Assembly: GCF_902167145.1 (NCBI RefSeq)
Contig: NC_050098.1
Span: forward strand, 114,180,207-114,244,206
DNA length: 64,000 bases
Origin: Zea mays
Taxonomy: Eukaryota > Streptophyta > Magnoliopsida > Poales > Poaceae
Direction of reading: 5' to 3'
The notes under the pieces: model-generated
What the model was told of the DNA's origin: nothing
What the model saw: only the letters and a program-made list of their open reading frames with translations
Databases searched by the model: none
Program-made: the position numbers and the translations under genes
Shown: positions 10,854 through 21,723 of the stretch, piece by piece
Layout: every line of letters begins with the position of its first letter
How positions within the stretch are numbered: the first letter of the stretch is position 1

Positions 10854-12053
10854 TCATAAATAATTCACCTTGTCGAGAAACTTCTGCACTTCGACCTTAC
10901 AAGTCGGAGGTCCCACATTCCGAATAGACTTGATTCGGTCAGGGTCTATTTCTATACCATGTTCAAGGATGACAAATCCTAAAAACTTACCAGCCGACAC
11001 TCCAAAAGCACATTTACGTGGGTTCATTTCCAAACCATACCGACGCATTTTATCAAAGGCTTTGCGCAAATCAGCTATATGAGGACTAAACTCAGCCGAT
11101 TTGACTACAATATCATCAATGTAGACTTCCACAGTGTTTCCTAACAACTCATGGAAGATCAGATTCATAGCCCTCTGATAAGTAGCACCAGCATTTTTAA
11201 GACCGAATGTCATGACAACCCATTCAAATAAACCAATGAAGCCTGGACATATAAAGGCCGTTTTAGACGCATCCTCTTCGGCCATGAAAATCTGGTTATA
11301 TCCAGCATTACCATCAAGAAAGCTAATAATTCTATTTCCTAATGCATTATTGATTAATGTGTCGGCTATGGGCATGGGATATTCATCTTTAGGAGTTGCT
11401 CTATTTAAATTGCGAAAATCAATGCATACCCTAAGCTTACCTGACTCCTTTTTATCTACCGGCACAATATTGGAGACCCACTCTGCGTATCTGCTAGGTC
11501 TAATAAAATTAGCTTCTAGCAGCCGGTGGATTTCGTCCTTGATTCGTGGGAGAAGATCTGGACGAAAGGTTCTAGCTTTCTGTTTGAAAGGTCTGAAACC
11601 GGACTTAATAGGCAGCCGATGTTCGACAATCTCTCGGCTTAGTCCAGGCATCTCAGTGTAATTCCAAGCAAAACAATCTGAATATTCCTTTAATAGACCG
11701 ATCATCTCATTTCTAGGATCGGTCTCCAGGGTTTTGTTTACAAAAGTCGGCCTTGGAGTGTTACCATCTCCTATGTCAATTTTCTCCAAAGGATCGGCCG
11801 ATGTAAATCTCTGTCCTAGTTTATCAAGATCTTTGAATTCCTCTATCATGTCCCCTGCAGAGGAATCAGATGGTCTTTGTGTGATAGCGGACTTTCCGGT
11901 CTCGGGGACCTGATCATCCGTAATACTGTCTTTTCGCTGCGGTAGATGTTCGATCTTAAAGTCCGAACTGTTTTGTGAAAGACCAGACCATCCAGCTTTG
12001 GGAGCCGAACTGTCCGTGATCAAAGACTCATAAACTTTGTGTGTATTCATCAT
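10854..12053 (-). CDS. Reverse transcriptase of Tat element I
   Basis: The open frame of 399 residues contains the full set of Ty3/gypsy reverse transcriptase blocks: KLRVCIDFRNLN, SFLDGNAGYNQI, FGLKNAGATYQR and the catalytic YIDD in VEVYIDDIV, followed by LGFVI. The amino-terminal 90 residues are a linker with no clear domain. The frame stops at 10854, only a few codons before the RNase H frame. Confidence 0.9.
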   Translation of the reverse strand: MMNTHKVYESLITDSSAPKAGWSGLSQNSSDFKIEHLPQRKDSITDDQVPETGKSAITQRPSDSSAGDMIEEFKDLDKLGQRFTSADPLEKIDIGDGNTPRPTFVNKTLETDPRNEMIGLLKEYSDCFAWNYTEMPGLSREIVEHRLPIKSGFRPFKQKARTFRPDLLPRIKDEIHRLLEANFIRPSRYAEWVSNIVPVDKKESGKLRVCIDFRNLNRATPKDEYPMPIADTLINNALGNRIISFLDGNAGYNQIFMAEEDASKTAFICPGFIGLFEWVVMTFGLKNAGATYQRAMNLIFHELLGNTVEVYIDDIVVKSAEFSPHIADLRKAFDKMRRYGLEMNPRKCAFGVSAGKFLGFVILEHGIEIDPDRIKSIRNVGPPTCKVEVQKFLDKVNYL

Positions 12054-12060
12054 TTAAACT

Positions 12061-12462
12061 TTATTTAGGATTTAGCCGATTCTCCATCGGCTCTAGCATT
12101 ACAGGAATGAAACCTTTCTTATCTATACTTATGAACTGATAATCAGAAAAATCTACTCCTGTGAGACATGTAGCAGTCTCATAAGTCCAGAGTACAGGAG
12201 CATCGGCCACAGCGATACAGGCCGATACATCAGCATGTACTTGTTCTACATCATCGCCTACCCATTGTATTAGCATTTGATGTAATGTAGAAGGTATACA
12301 TTGATTGGCATGAATCCAATCTCTGCCTAGGATTAAACTGTAATTTCCTTCTACATCAGCGACGAAGAATGCAGCAGCAAGGGTCTTAGTCCCGATGGTT
12401 AATTCAACGGACGTGACTCCCCTGGCTTTAATCGAACTATCCCCAACACCGCTGAGGGTCAT
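12061..12462 (-). CDS. Protease-region fragment of Tat element I
   Basis: The 133-residue piece contains the late aspartic-protease blocks (AAAFFVADVEGNYSLILGRD). The DTG-type active site expected just upstream falls in the broken stretch 12463-12545, so the protease is disrupted. It is followed at once by the reverse transcriptase frame. Confidence 0.7.
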   Translation of the reverse strand: MTLSGVGDSSIKARGVTSVELTIGTKTLAAAFFVADVEGNYSLILGRDWIHANQCIPSTLHQMLIQWVGDDVEQVHADVSACIAVADAPVLWTYETATCLTGVDFSDYQFISIDKKGFIPVMLEPMENRLNPK

Positions 12463-12545
12463 GTTGGTCTTGACAAGTTCGTCATCTTATTTATCTAATT
12501 TTCTGTATAATGAATAAGGCATTAGATTTACAGCCGCCCCTCCAT

Positions 12546-13698
12546 CTACCAACATCTTAGCAATCGGTATCCCATCAATGTGACCGCGCACGAAGAGCGG
12601 CTTAAATGATTTACCGATTCCTTTTGTTTAGTAAAGGCAGCTTCTTTAAGACCAAAATTGAACTGGGCAACAATAGGTTCATCGTTGCCGATAATAGTAC
12701 AATCGGCAGAAAATGTAATAACATTTACATCCATACCTGGGCGTTCTGGAGAAGCCTCGTAGTCGACCAAGTCTTCTCCCAGCAGGTCGTCTTCTTCCAT
12801 TGATGTTGGCGTGTCGTTGGAGGCTTCCTGGTGTGGTGCGGACGGTCTGGACTCCGGGGGCGGACGGTCCGCACCTGGTGCAGATTGCCCAGTCTTGCTG
12901 GCCAGCCTACCTGCCATACCTGCAGGGTGCTGTACAAGTGTTGTTTCATTTTCTATTTTTTAGGCCGTTTGTTTTTCCTCAACGGCCTTTGGTCTCCATT
13001 TCTTTTGCGGTGGCGGGTACTGTGGATGTGTGTCATTGAATATCTTTTCCGCCTCCTTTTCCTGGCTCTCCTTCGCTCTTAGGCGCTGTAATTTCCGCTT
13101 TTGGGACCGTGTCAATCCCGCTGGGCACCATCGAGGCATGGAGTATTTTGGATCGGCTGTTTTGATGGTAGCCATATCTTCTTTTTTGGTTGTGTTGGTC
13201 GATTCACCAAAAATCATCGGCCCTTTATTATCTTCCTGTATGACAACGTCTGCGGTACCTATTTTGATGGCGTCCTTCTTTGTTGTCCTTTCGGTTGCTG
13301 CAGGTACATGCCCCCTGCCGGATTGGTCGGCCTTGGAGGCCGAGTAGTCCGGCAATCCTGTTGGGTTTGTTCCTGGTGACCGGATTGAGCGGTGCTCAAT
13401 CGGTCTTGTACTAGTGGCGTCAACCTGTCAAAAACAAATGTTTGGGGTGCCCCCTAGGCGGGGTACTGTGGCATCCCAAATGGATATGGTGGCATGCCCC
13501 ACATTTGATTCAGGACATATGGTGGAGGTAAATATGCGTATGGATATGGCATAGGCGGATAAGGGGGTGGAGGTGTCCATGTTGGTATGTTAGGTCTCAA
13601 TTGTATAGTGTGACCTTTCATTTCTTCCGATTGGTGGGGTGGTCCAATCGGCCTTACCTGACGTTGCTCATGAGTGGGTGAGCGGGGTCGCTTGGCTG
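12546..13698 (-). CDS. Gag carboxy-terminal and linker region of Tat element I (broken)
   Basis: Open pieces 13698-13450, 13355-12960 and 12917-12546 encode proline-rich and charged sequence, including SQKRKLQRLRAKES and a short PPPPYPPMPYPYAY stretch near 13500. They continue the gag frame that is cut by the nested Tekay element at 13699. No zinc knuckle was recognised. GGACGGTCC-type palindromes occur at 12840-12875 inside the frame. Confidence 0.6.
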
Positions 13699-13703
13699 GC
13701 CGG
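13699..13703. other. Target-site duplication GCCGG, left copy
   Basis: GCCGG immediately precedes TGTCACACCC and recurs at 25926-25930 right after GGGCGTTACA. It defines both boundaries of the Tekay element. Confidence 0.92.
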
Positions 13704-16700
13704 TGTCACACCCGGTTTTAGAAGGTAAACCGAATGCGAACCATGTACGTGCCAGGATCAGCAATTCACGTACACAGCAGTTACATAACATGGACATCAT
13801 CACACAGTGCTCAAATAGTATTAAACGGGAAATAATAGTCGATTACATCATATGTCTAAGACGTCCACATAGTCTTTACAATAAATCAAAGTGCGAAAAC
13901 GAAACGTAGATAAAAGCGGCCTTCACAGGCAGCTGACTGGGGGTTGCCGCTAACCCACACCTAGAACTCGTCGTAGTCTTGGAACTCCTGGAACTCTCCT
14001 TCCACGGCTTCATCTTCTCCTCAGCAGTGGTTGCAATGCGGACAACCTGGGGGGGTTTGGTGTGTAGAGCAAGGGTGAGTACACATCAACATACTCAGCA
14101 AGTGTCCTATTTGGCTGTAGTGGACTAGTTTTATGTGGGGGTAAGTCAAGCAGTTGCTTTTAGTTGGTCAGGTTATTATTACTAGTAGAGAAAGCCAAGT
14201 TTTAGAATTAACCCACGTTATTAACCCAATCGTACTCTTTCCAAACGGAAGAATACCACTTACCATTACCATAGTCAATACCAGAAACCATCGATCTCAT
14301 TGCCACCTACAAATCCGAACATCTCTAATCAAGTACCACTAATCACTGGAGCTCCCTTGGCCTCTCATAACCGCGAGCACGGCTGATATATCAGTTTTTC
14401 ATACACTCTGCAGAGGTTGTGCACTTTACCCACAAGCCGTGATTCCCTTTCTGCCCGGAGAGAGCTACTCCCCATTGACCACTTCCTAGGTGGTCCAGCA
14501 GGGCATCACTACGTAGCCTTTACAAAGATTCCCCGAGGCTGTAGCCGCCCGTTAGGTTTCCTAAATGTACCGCACTCCTCCCCAAGGGACAAATCAACCT
14601 TGGCAGAGCGAGCCGCATACACTGAGCCCCATTGACGGCACGACGGCGAAGCGAACTACACCCCGGTTCCTCTAATTACTCAGCTAAGGGCGTCCCACTC
14701 CACCCTCATGGTTGCACTGTTTTCCCGGGCAGTCATCCAACGAACAGGTCCTTACGGAGAGGCACTCGAGAAACCGCTCGAGCCCCCTTGAAGGTCACAA
14801 GTATAACATCATAATAAAGGAGGGGAAAACAGCGTATCATTGATAATTCTCATCATGTTCATTGATTAGAGTTGAGCAATAGCATAAGACGAAGCAATAA
14901 TAATCCGACCCAAATAGGTAAACAAGGACATGGACAACAAAAGCTAGTCAATCCTTAGGTATAAATATGTAATGCGGGAGGTGAATTAAAGTATGTATAG
15001 GACAGAGATAGGTCAAGGGACACTTGCCTCCACCAACCGACTACTGCTCAGGGGCTTCTCCTGCGAGTTCTTCGGGCTCTCTGACCGGATCGTTCTCTAT
15101 GCGAGCGCAAACATACATACATCCACACATTTAATACAAAAGAATAGTACACCATGCAATAGGATGCAATAAATAAACAGACGTTTCACGCGGGCTCGCA
15201 ATTACTGTTAAGAGAGAAAGAGGAAAAGACAGTCGAGAAACGATCACATTACATTATTATAAATTAAACCACTCGTTCGATTGAAGGACATTAATGAGGA
15301 CACTACGTTTAGCATGAAGTAAAGTCAAGTTCCACATTTAATTATTATAAACAATTGAAGATGAATGAAAGGGCGTGGTCGCACGTCGAGACGTACGACA
15401 CGACATTTAGATTGAATTAAGAAGTAAACGACTCGCCGCGCGACAGAGCGCACAACGAGACACTTGCATTAATTATAAAGAGATGTGAAGCATCGCGCGA
15501 CGAAGCGCACGACGACATACGTCAACAAGGCTGAGTTTAAAGTGGAACGTCGCGCGTCTGGACGCGCAACATCGCACCTTAAACAACCTGAAATTAAAAT
15601 AAATCGTCGCGCGACAAAGCGCGCGACACAACACTTTAATGAATATAAACTAAAAGAATCGTCGCGCGACGAAGCACGCGACACAGCACATTAATAAACA
15701 CAAATTTAAATTGAATCGTTGCGCGACGAAGCGCACGACGCAACACATTGATAAATACGAACTTGAATTGAATCGTCGCGCGACGAAGCGCGCGACGCAG
15801 CACACTAACTAACAGAGTTTGAAATTAACTACAACCAAAAATAATCACCGCGCGCGTGGGTTTGCGCACGCGGGAACGCGTTAGGGGGTAAACAGGCTAC
15901 GCGAGTCGCGCTGGGGACCGGGATGCCGCGCGCAGGGGCCGAACCGCTGCGCCGGGGCCGCGCCAGGGGCCGGAGGCCGCGCCGGGGCCGCGCCCGTGCA
16001 GGGGCCGCGCGCCCGCGCCGGGGAAGGGGAGGGGCGCCGCGCCGCCGGGGAGGGAAGGGGAGGGGCCGAGCGCCACTGCGGGGGGGGGGGGGGGGGGGGA
16101 GGGGCCGGCTGAGTGCCACCGCGAAGGGGGGGAGCAGGGCGCGCCGCCGCGCAGGGACGCGCGCGCGCAGGGTAGAGAAGAGGGGGCGCGCGCAGGGGGA
16201 GAGAGGAGGGAGAGGGAGAGAGGGAGAGAGAGAGAGAGGAGATGGGACGGGAGGGGCTGACCTCGGGATCCAACTCCGGCGATCTCGACTCCAAACCCTA
16301 GGGCACCACGGGAGGGAGAGAGAGATGGGGAGGAGAGGTTGCTGCGCGGGAAATCCAAATGAGAGAGAGAGAGAGGAGAGGAGAGGGCGCATGGGGGGGG
16401 GCGCCAGGGGCGCGCAGGGCCGAGCTGGGCCAGGCTGGGTTGGGCCAAGCCACTCTGCGGATCGAAACCTACGACACGCACGACTATCAAACAGAATCCA
16501 ATCGTGAACCGAAAACCAAGACGGAACGAGACGAACACGCAACATCAGACAAAGAAATGTGCGTCGGCATGATGCAACACCCATGACACTTAAGTTTTGT
16601 TCATACACGACATGGACACCTGTCACTATACTGGTTTGAAATTAGGAAAGAGCGAAACGGGAAAGAGAAAAGAGCGTAACGCCCGAATTTGGTGAGAGAA

Positions 16701-16741
16701 AAGAAGAAAAAAAATTCTACCCCCAAATTCAGGGCGTTACA
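13704..16741 (-). repeat. 3' LTR of the Tekay element
   Basis: A 3,038-base LTR (TGTCACACCC...GGGCGTTACA on the plus strand). It contains a run of short repeats built around GTCGCGCGAC (about 15425-15815), a GC-rich block with a 20-G run at 16080-16099, a GAGAGA-rich stretch and AT-rich ends. Long frames across the GC-rich block on both strands (15829-16626, 15923-16507) are composition artefacts. Confidence 0.92.
15425..15815. repeat. Array of GTCGCGCGAC palindromic repeats in the LTR
   Basis: At least six units of roughly 55-65 bases each carry a near-palindrome TCGCGCGACGAAGCGCGCGA separated by AT-rich spacers such as TTGATAAATACGAACTTGAA. The same array is at 24718-25085 in the other LTR, where one unit has lost about 15 bases. 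Confidence 0.85.
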
Positions 16742-16757
16742 AACCTATCTCCCTTAA
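16742..16757 (-). other. Polypurine tract of the Tekay element
   Basis: On the minus strand AAGGGAGATAGG lies directly before the 3' LTR start TGTAACGCCC. It is the expected primer for plus-strand DNA synthesis. Confidence 0.6.
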
Positions 16758-16777
16758 AAGAATCTCGCCCTCGAGAT

Positions 16778-17413
16778 TCAGGGTTGGCTAGCAAAGAGCT
16801 CAGGGTATTTAGCCATCAGATCATCTTCACGCTCCCAGGTTGCTTCTTCCTCAGAGTGGTGGTTCCATCTGACTTTGCACATTCTGATGGTCTTCCTTCG
16901 GGTGACTCTATCTGCCGTCTCAAGGATCTGCGCTGGTTTCTCTGTGTAGGTCAAGTCCTCCTGGACTTCAAGATCTTCCACTGGCAACTGCTCTTCCGGC
17001 ACACGCAAACACTTCTTCAACTGAGACACATGAAAGACATCATGCACTGCGGACAAACCTTCTGGCAAACTGAGCTGATAGGCCACTTCTCCACGCCTTG
17101 CGAGGATTTGATACGGACCGATGTAGCGGGGTGCTAGCTTGCCTTTAACTCTGAATCTTTTGACTCCTCTGATCGTTGACACTTTCAGATAGACAAAGTC
17201 TCCAACTTCGAAACTCAACTCTCTTCTTCTCGTGTCTGCATAACTTCGCTGCCTTGATTGCGCTATCTTCAGATTCTCTCGAACCATCTTGATGTTCTCT
17301 TCAGCTTCAAGCAGAATGTCTGGCCCGAACACCTGCTTTTCTCTAGGTTGATCCCATTGCAACGGAGTTCTACAACTCCTCCCATAGAGCGCTTGAAATG
17401 GTGACATCTTCAA
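16778..17413 (-). CDS. Tekay integrase carboxy-terminus with chromodomain
   Basis: This piece of 211 residues continues the integrase frame after a TAG at 17420-17422. It holds the integrase GPY/F-type region (APRYIGPYQILARRGEVAYQL) and a carboxy-terminal chromodomain at about residues 155-205, with the aromatic and acidic pattern around TRRKTIRMCKVRWNHHSEEE followed by TWEREDDL. Chromodomains in such integrases are thought to steer insertion to modified chromatin. The natural polyprotein stop is at 16778-16780. Confidence 0.9.
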   Translation of the reverse strand: MKMSPFQALYGRSCRTPLQWDQPREKQVFGPDILLEAEENIKMVRENLKIAQSRQRSYADTRRRELSFEVGDFVYLKVSTIRGVKRFRVKGKLAPRYIGPYQILARRGEVAYQLSLPEGLSAVHDVFHVSQLKKCLRVPEEQLPVEDLEVQEDLTYTEKPAQILETADRVTRRKTIRMCKVRWNHHSEEEATWEREDDLMAKYPELFASQP

Positions 17414-17419
17414 GCTGGC

Positions 17420-18052
17420 CTAGTAACTGTTGTTATAGGAGAACTCTGCATAAGGCAACTTCTTATCCCATCCGGACTGATCTTGCAACGCACATGCTCT
17501 CAACATGTCTTCAAGGATTTGATTGGTTCTTTCGGTCTGACCATCTGTCTGCAGATGATAAGCTGAACTGAAATTCAGATGTGTGCCCAAAGCTTCATGC
17601 AACTGCTGCCAGAAATGAGAGGTGAACTGCGTTCCTCGGTTTGACACTATCTTCTTTGGCACACCATGAAGACAAACGATCCGAGACATGTACAAATCTG
17701 CCAATACCGCACTGCTGTAGTTGGTCTTGACAGGTATGAAGTGGGCTGACTTGGTTAAGCGGTCCACCACTACCCAAATGGAATCGTAGCCGGCTCGAGT
17801 GCGAGGCAATCCGACTATGAAGTCCATACCGATTTCGTCCCATTTCCACTGAGGAATTTGCAACGGTTGCAGCAATCCAGCTGGTCTCTGGTGCTCTGCC
17901 TTGATCCTTCGACAACTATCACACATAGCCACATGCTCTGCGATTTCCCTCTTCATTCCGTACCACCAGAATTTCTTCTTCAGATCCTGATACATCTTCT
18001 CACTACCAGGGTGAATTGAATAGGCTGTCTCATGAGCTTCCTTGAGGATCAA
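17420..18052 (-). CDS. Tekay integrase core with a catalytic Asp-to-Asn change
   Basis: The HHCC zinc finger (HPGSEKM, HVAMCDSCRR) is followed by the catalytic core. The first Asp is in IGMDFIVGLP and the Glu is in QTDGQTERTN. At the second catalytic position the sequence is VSNRGTQF instead of the family's VSDRGTQF. This Asn alone would be expected to inactivate integration. TAG codons at 17420-17422 and 18065-18067 break the frame on either side. Confidence 0.9.
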   Translation of the reverse strand: MILKEAHETAYSIHPGSEKMYQDLKKKFWWYGMKREIAEHVAMCDSCRRIKAEHQRPAGLLQPLQIPQWKWDEIGMDFIVGLPRTRAGYDSIWVVVDRLTKSAHFIPVKTNYSSAVLADLYMSRIVCLHGVPKKIVSNRGTQFTSHFWQQLHEALGTHLNFSSAYHLQTDGQTERTNQILEDMLRACALQDQSGWDKKLPYAEFSYNNSY

Positions 18053-18064
18053 TTCTTGAATGGA

Positions 18065-18806
18065 CTAGACATTGGGAACGCACAAACGGTCCTTGAACCA
18101 TATCACACCTTCTGCATCTTCCCGAAAATCTTTGCCTTTGCCTTCCAGAATCAGTCGCCGGATCTCACTGATCTTCTCGTCATTCTTCTGCGCTTCTTTG
18201 CTTTCTCGTTCCAGGGTGGGTTCCAACTCAATTGTGACTCCTCGCGAATTATTCAGAAATCCGAGACAACCTGTCAAACTCTTTGGCCAACTCATAAGGC
18301 ATCGGACGGACGACCATCGGATTGACTTGGCTCTTCCTGCTCAAAGCATCTGCCACTATGTTCGCTTTGCCTGGATGGTAATGGATCTCCAACTCATAGT
18401 CTTTGATCAACCCTAACCATCTTTGCTGCCTCATATTCAGCTCTGACTGAGTGAATATGTACTTCAGACTCTTGTGGTCTGTGTAAACATCACATTTCTG
18501 TCCATACAGATAGTGCCTCCATGTCTTCAATGCGTGAACCACTGCTGCCAACTCTAGGTCGTGGATTGGGTAATTCTTCTCATGAACCTTCAGCTGTCGG
18601 GACGAGTAAGCCACAACTCTTCCCTCTTGCATCAACACACATCCCAAACCAGTGTAACAAGCATCACAATACACTGAGAAGGGCTTGTGCACATCAGGCA
18701 AGACTAAGACAGGCACTGTAGTCAACTTCTCTTTTAGCGCTTCGAAGGCCTCTTGACATTTCTGGGTCCACTTGAACTCGACCTTGTTGCCTAGCAACGC
18801 TGTCAT
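18065..18806 (-). CDS. Tekay RNase H and linker
   Basis: The open piece 18806-18249 carries an RNase H domain with Asp in [11 protein letters not shown], Glu in [13 protein letters not shown] and Asp in VYTDHKSLK, ending in VADALSRK. A frameshift between 18249 and 18295 moves the polyprotein to the frame of 18295-18065, which holds the linker before the integrase zinc finger. It is preceded by a TGA at 18840-18842 where relatives have Arg. Confidence 0.88.
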
Positions 18807-18839
18807 TGGTTTCGCAATCTTCGAAAACCCTTCAATGAA

Positions 18840-19787
18840 TCACCGATAATATCCGGCCATTCCAATGAAGCTCTTGATTCCTCGAGCATCTGTTGGCGCT
18901 TTCCAGTTCAGAATGTCTGCCACTTTCTTCGGATCCACAGCCAATCCTTCTTTGTTGATTATGTGACCCAAGAATAGGTCTTCACTGATCCAGAACTCAC
19001 ACTTGCTCAACTTTGCATACAACTGGTGCTCTCGCAATCTCTGCAATACCATCCTCAAATGATCCACATGCTCTTCTTCGCTTTGAGAGTATATCAGAAT
19101 ATCATCAATAAATACCACCACAAAATTATCAAGATAGTCCATGAATACACTATTCATCAGATTCATAAAAAAGGCTGGTGCATTTGTTAGACCGAAAGAC
19201 ATCATTGTGAACTCATACAACCCATACTTGGTAATGAATGCCGTCTTCGGAATGTCTGAAGGTCGGATCCAGAGCTGATGATAACCTGACCTCAGATCTA
19301 TCTTGGAGAACACGCTGGCTCCTCTCAACTGGTCGAATAGATCTTCTATTCTCGGCAAAGGGTACTTGTTCTTGATTGTGACCTCATTCAAAGCTCGATA
19401 ATCGATACACATCCTTTTGGTGCCATCTTTCTTTTCCACAAATAGGACAGGGGCGGCCCAAGGCGAGGTGTTTGGCCGGATGTAACCTTTCTCTGACAAC
19501 TCATCGATCTGCTTCTTAAATTCAACTAACTCTGGTCCTGATACTCTGTAAGCTCTCTTAAAGATGGGGGAGGTGCCAGGAAGAAGCTCTATGGCAAACT
19601 CAACTTTCCTCTCTGGTGGCATACCTGGCAAGTCCTTTGGAAACACATCTGGGAACTCGGACACAACCCTGATACTCTCAATTGGGTCTGCTTCCCTGCT
19701 ATCGACAGCCATCTGATAACAACTTCCATTCTTCGGCTCAGGCGGGACTAACTCCGTCACCACTTCCTCTCCAAGTGGGGACATCAA
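18840..19787 (-). CDS. Tekay reverse transcriptase
   Basis: The piece of 315 residues contains the canonical chromovirus blocks: [36 protein letters not shown], catalytic FIDD in [12 protein letters not shown], and [10 protein letters not shown]. The frame is interrupted at both ends by single stop codons (18840-18842 and 19821-19823), otherwise it is open from gag onward. Confidence 0.92.
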   Translation of the reverse strand: MMSPLGEEVVTELVPPEPKNGSCYQMAVDSREADPIESIRVVSEFPDVFPKDLPGMPPERKVEFAIELLPGTSPIFKRAYRVSGPELVEFKKQIDELSEKGYIRPNTSPWAAPVLFVEKKDGTKRMCIDYRALNEVTIKNKYPLPRIEDLFDQLRGASVFSKIDLRSGYHQLWIRPSDIPKTAFITKYGLYEFTMMSFGLTNAPAFFMNLMNSVFMDYLDNFVVVFIDDILIYSQSEEEHVDHLRMVLQRLREHQLYAKLSKCEFWISEDLFLGHIINKEGLAVDPKKVADILNWKAPTDARGIKSFIGMAGYYR

Positions 19788-19820
19788 CTTGATTGTCCTC
19801 TTATCACAACTGATAACTGC

Positions 19821-20273
19821 CTAATACTTATCTAGCCAATTCATCCCTAGGATGACATCTATTCCCTGAGTACCCATTACTATGAGATTAGCGGGAAACG
19901 CTATCCCCCTTATTTCCACACTTACATTCAAACAAATGCTATCGGCTCGAATTCTACCACCGGCTGAGTCAATTTGAATGGGGGTTGACATGGTAGTTAT
20001 TGGAAGATTATGTGCTTCTACCCATGATGTAGTAATGAAAGAATGTGTTGCTCCAGTATCAAATAACACTTCTGCAATATGGGAGTCGACTGGGAACATA
20101 CCTACTATCATGCCGGGGGTCTCCTGAACTGCTTCAGCCTCCAAGTGATTCAGTCTCCCATGATTATAGCGCGGCTGAGAGCGGTTGCCTGCTCCAGGCT
20201 GAGACACATTCTGCTTTGCTGGGGCATTGGGGCCTGACTGCTGCTGGGCTGCCTTCTTCGGGCATTGCATCAC
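19821..20273 (-). CDS. Tekay protease
   Basis: The aspartic protease matures the polyprotein. Its active site is DTGATHS in VLFDTGATHSFIT, and the late block is VILGMNWLDKY. It follows the gag zinc knuckle in the same frame. The TAG at 19821-19823 truncates it where relatives continue with Gln into reverse transcriptase. Confidence 0.9.
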   Translation of the reverse strand: MMQCPKKAAQQQSGPNAPAKQNVSQPGAGNRSQPRYNHGRLNHLEAEAVQETPGMIVGMFPVDSHIAEVLFDTGATHSFITTSWVEAHNLPITTMSTPIQIDSAGGRIRADSICLNVSVEIRGIAFPANLIVMGTQGIDVILGMNWLDKY

Positions 20274-21320
20274 CCAGTGGCCTTGCTCTCCACAGTGGAA
20301 ACATGCTCTGTTTCCAACCTGAGCTGGTGCTGCCTGACTATTCTGCTGGTTTGCTGGGGCAGGAAGACGAGGTGCCTGCTGATTCTGCCTCTGAAACTGA
20401 CCTCCTCCTGACTGATTGTTCTGGCGATTCTGATACTGGTGCTGAGGAAACTGCCTTTGAAACTGCTGCTGCTGAGGTGGACGCTGGTTCTACCTGAACT
20501 GCTGAGGTTGATTGCTTGAGAAACGAGGACGATTGCTGCTTCCAGGCTGGGGTCCACTGATCTTGCGCTTACGATCCTCCATCTCCTTACGCTTCCTCTC
20601 TGTCATGATTGCTTTATCAATCAGGTGCTGGAATGTCGGGAAGGTGTGATTCATCAGCTGATACTGCAGAGAGTCAACCAAGCCTTTTAGGAAACGATAC
20701 TGTCGCTTGGCATCGGTGTTGACATCTTCAGGTGCATAGCGAGACAACTGCAGAAACCTGTCCCGGTACTCACTAACAGACGATGACCCTTGCTTGAGGG
20801 CCAGGAACTCCTCCTTCTTCACTGTCATCAGACCTGCAGGAACATGGTACTGATGAAAGCTTCCTCTAAACTCTTCCTAGGTGATGGTGTCGGGGTGGGC
20901 ATGGGTGGCGAGATAAGACTCCCACCATGACTGTGCTGCTCCTCTCAAAAGACGGGGACCATACATGACTTTCTCCCTGTCATCACACTGAGCGGTATGC
21001 AACTCCTGCTCCATAGTGCGCAGCCAGTCTTCAGCATCCATGGGGTCAGAAGAGTGAGGAAACGTTGGGGGATGACCTCTCATGAATTCAGCACGCTTGT
21101 CTCTAGGCATCTGAGGCTGAGGTGGGGCCTGCTGCTGCTGCTGCTGAATGGCGGCCAGAGTCTGACCAATGGCTTGAACTACCTGAGTCTGCATCAGAAA
21201 CATCTGCTCGATCGACATCGGGGGCGGGGGCGGCAGGTGCTGCTGCTGGGGTGCCTCATCCTGCTAAGCTGCCTGCTCCTGCTGAGCACGCCTTCCTCCT
21301 CTATGCCTGTTTTCTGACAT
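20274..21320 (-). CDS. Tekay gag (capsid and zinc knuckle), with three in-frame stops
   Basis: The frame starts at ATG 21320 (MSENRHRGGRR). The capsid core has PHSSDPMDAEDWLRTMEQ and GAAQSWWESY, continuing at 20828-20490 with FLALKQGSSSVSEYRDRFLQL. A Gln-rich linker and the CCHC knuckle CFHCGEQGHWVMQC (about 20310-20268) follow. Stops at 21264-21266, 20877-20879 and 20490-20492 are all TAG. The second sits where the family has Trp (T-W-E-E-F), the others where Gln is expected. Gag packages the RNA into virus-like particles. Confidence 0.88.
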
Positions 21321-21323
21321 CTG

Positions 21324-21723
21324 CAGAATGCAACCACACATCAGAACTGATCTTGCAAATCTTGCAGCATAAGAAAAGAGTATAGAATTCTCCACAACAC
21401 TGAGCAGATGAGCATCTTCACTGATCTCCAACACAGACCAACACAGCTCCTCAGATAAAGAGGAAAGTGGAATAAAAGGCTTCCCAACTAAATAGCTAAC
21501 TCCATTAACATAGCAGGTAAACCAAAATGTAGGGGATACCCACACTCTGGTGACAGTCATTACAAAGATCCAAATCAAACTTAGTTCATCATGACAAACA
21601 TAAATGCACAGGATATAGCAAACTACCCTGTCTAACTAAGACTAACTAAAAGCGAGACTAATGCTAGGACTATAGCTTCTATGTATATATTTCGTATTAA
21701 TTACAAGATCCGACTCTGACGAT
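21324..21723 (-). other. Non-coding spacer between the accessory ORF and gag
   Basis: There is no sustained reading frame in the minus strand across this 400-base stretch. An intron or a spacer allowing separate translation of gag is possible, but no clear splice pair was identified. Confidence 0.4.

Noticed and set aside
15480..15810. CRISPR-like array
   Set aside because: The repeats are palindromic but lie in a plant LTR, are duplicated with it in the second LTR, and the spacers are similar AT-rich sequences rather than unique ones.
15829..16626. Long overlapping frames on both strands of the Tekay LTR (also 25159-25811)
   Set aside because: They lie in GC-rich, GAGA-rich LTR sequence, encode Arg/Pro/Ser/Leu low complexity on both strands and contain homopolymer runs that differ between the two LTRs.
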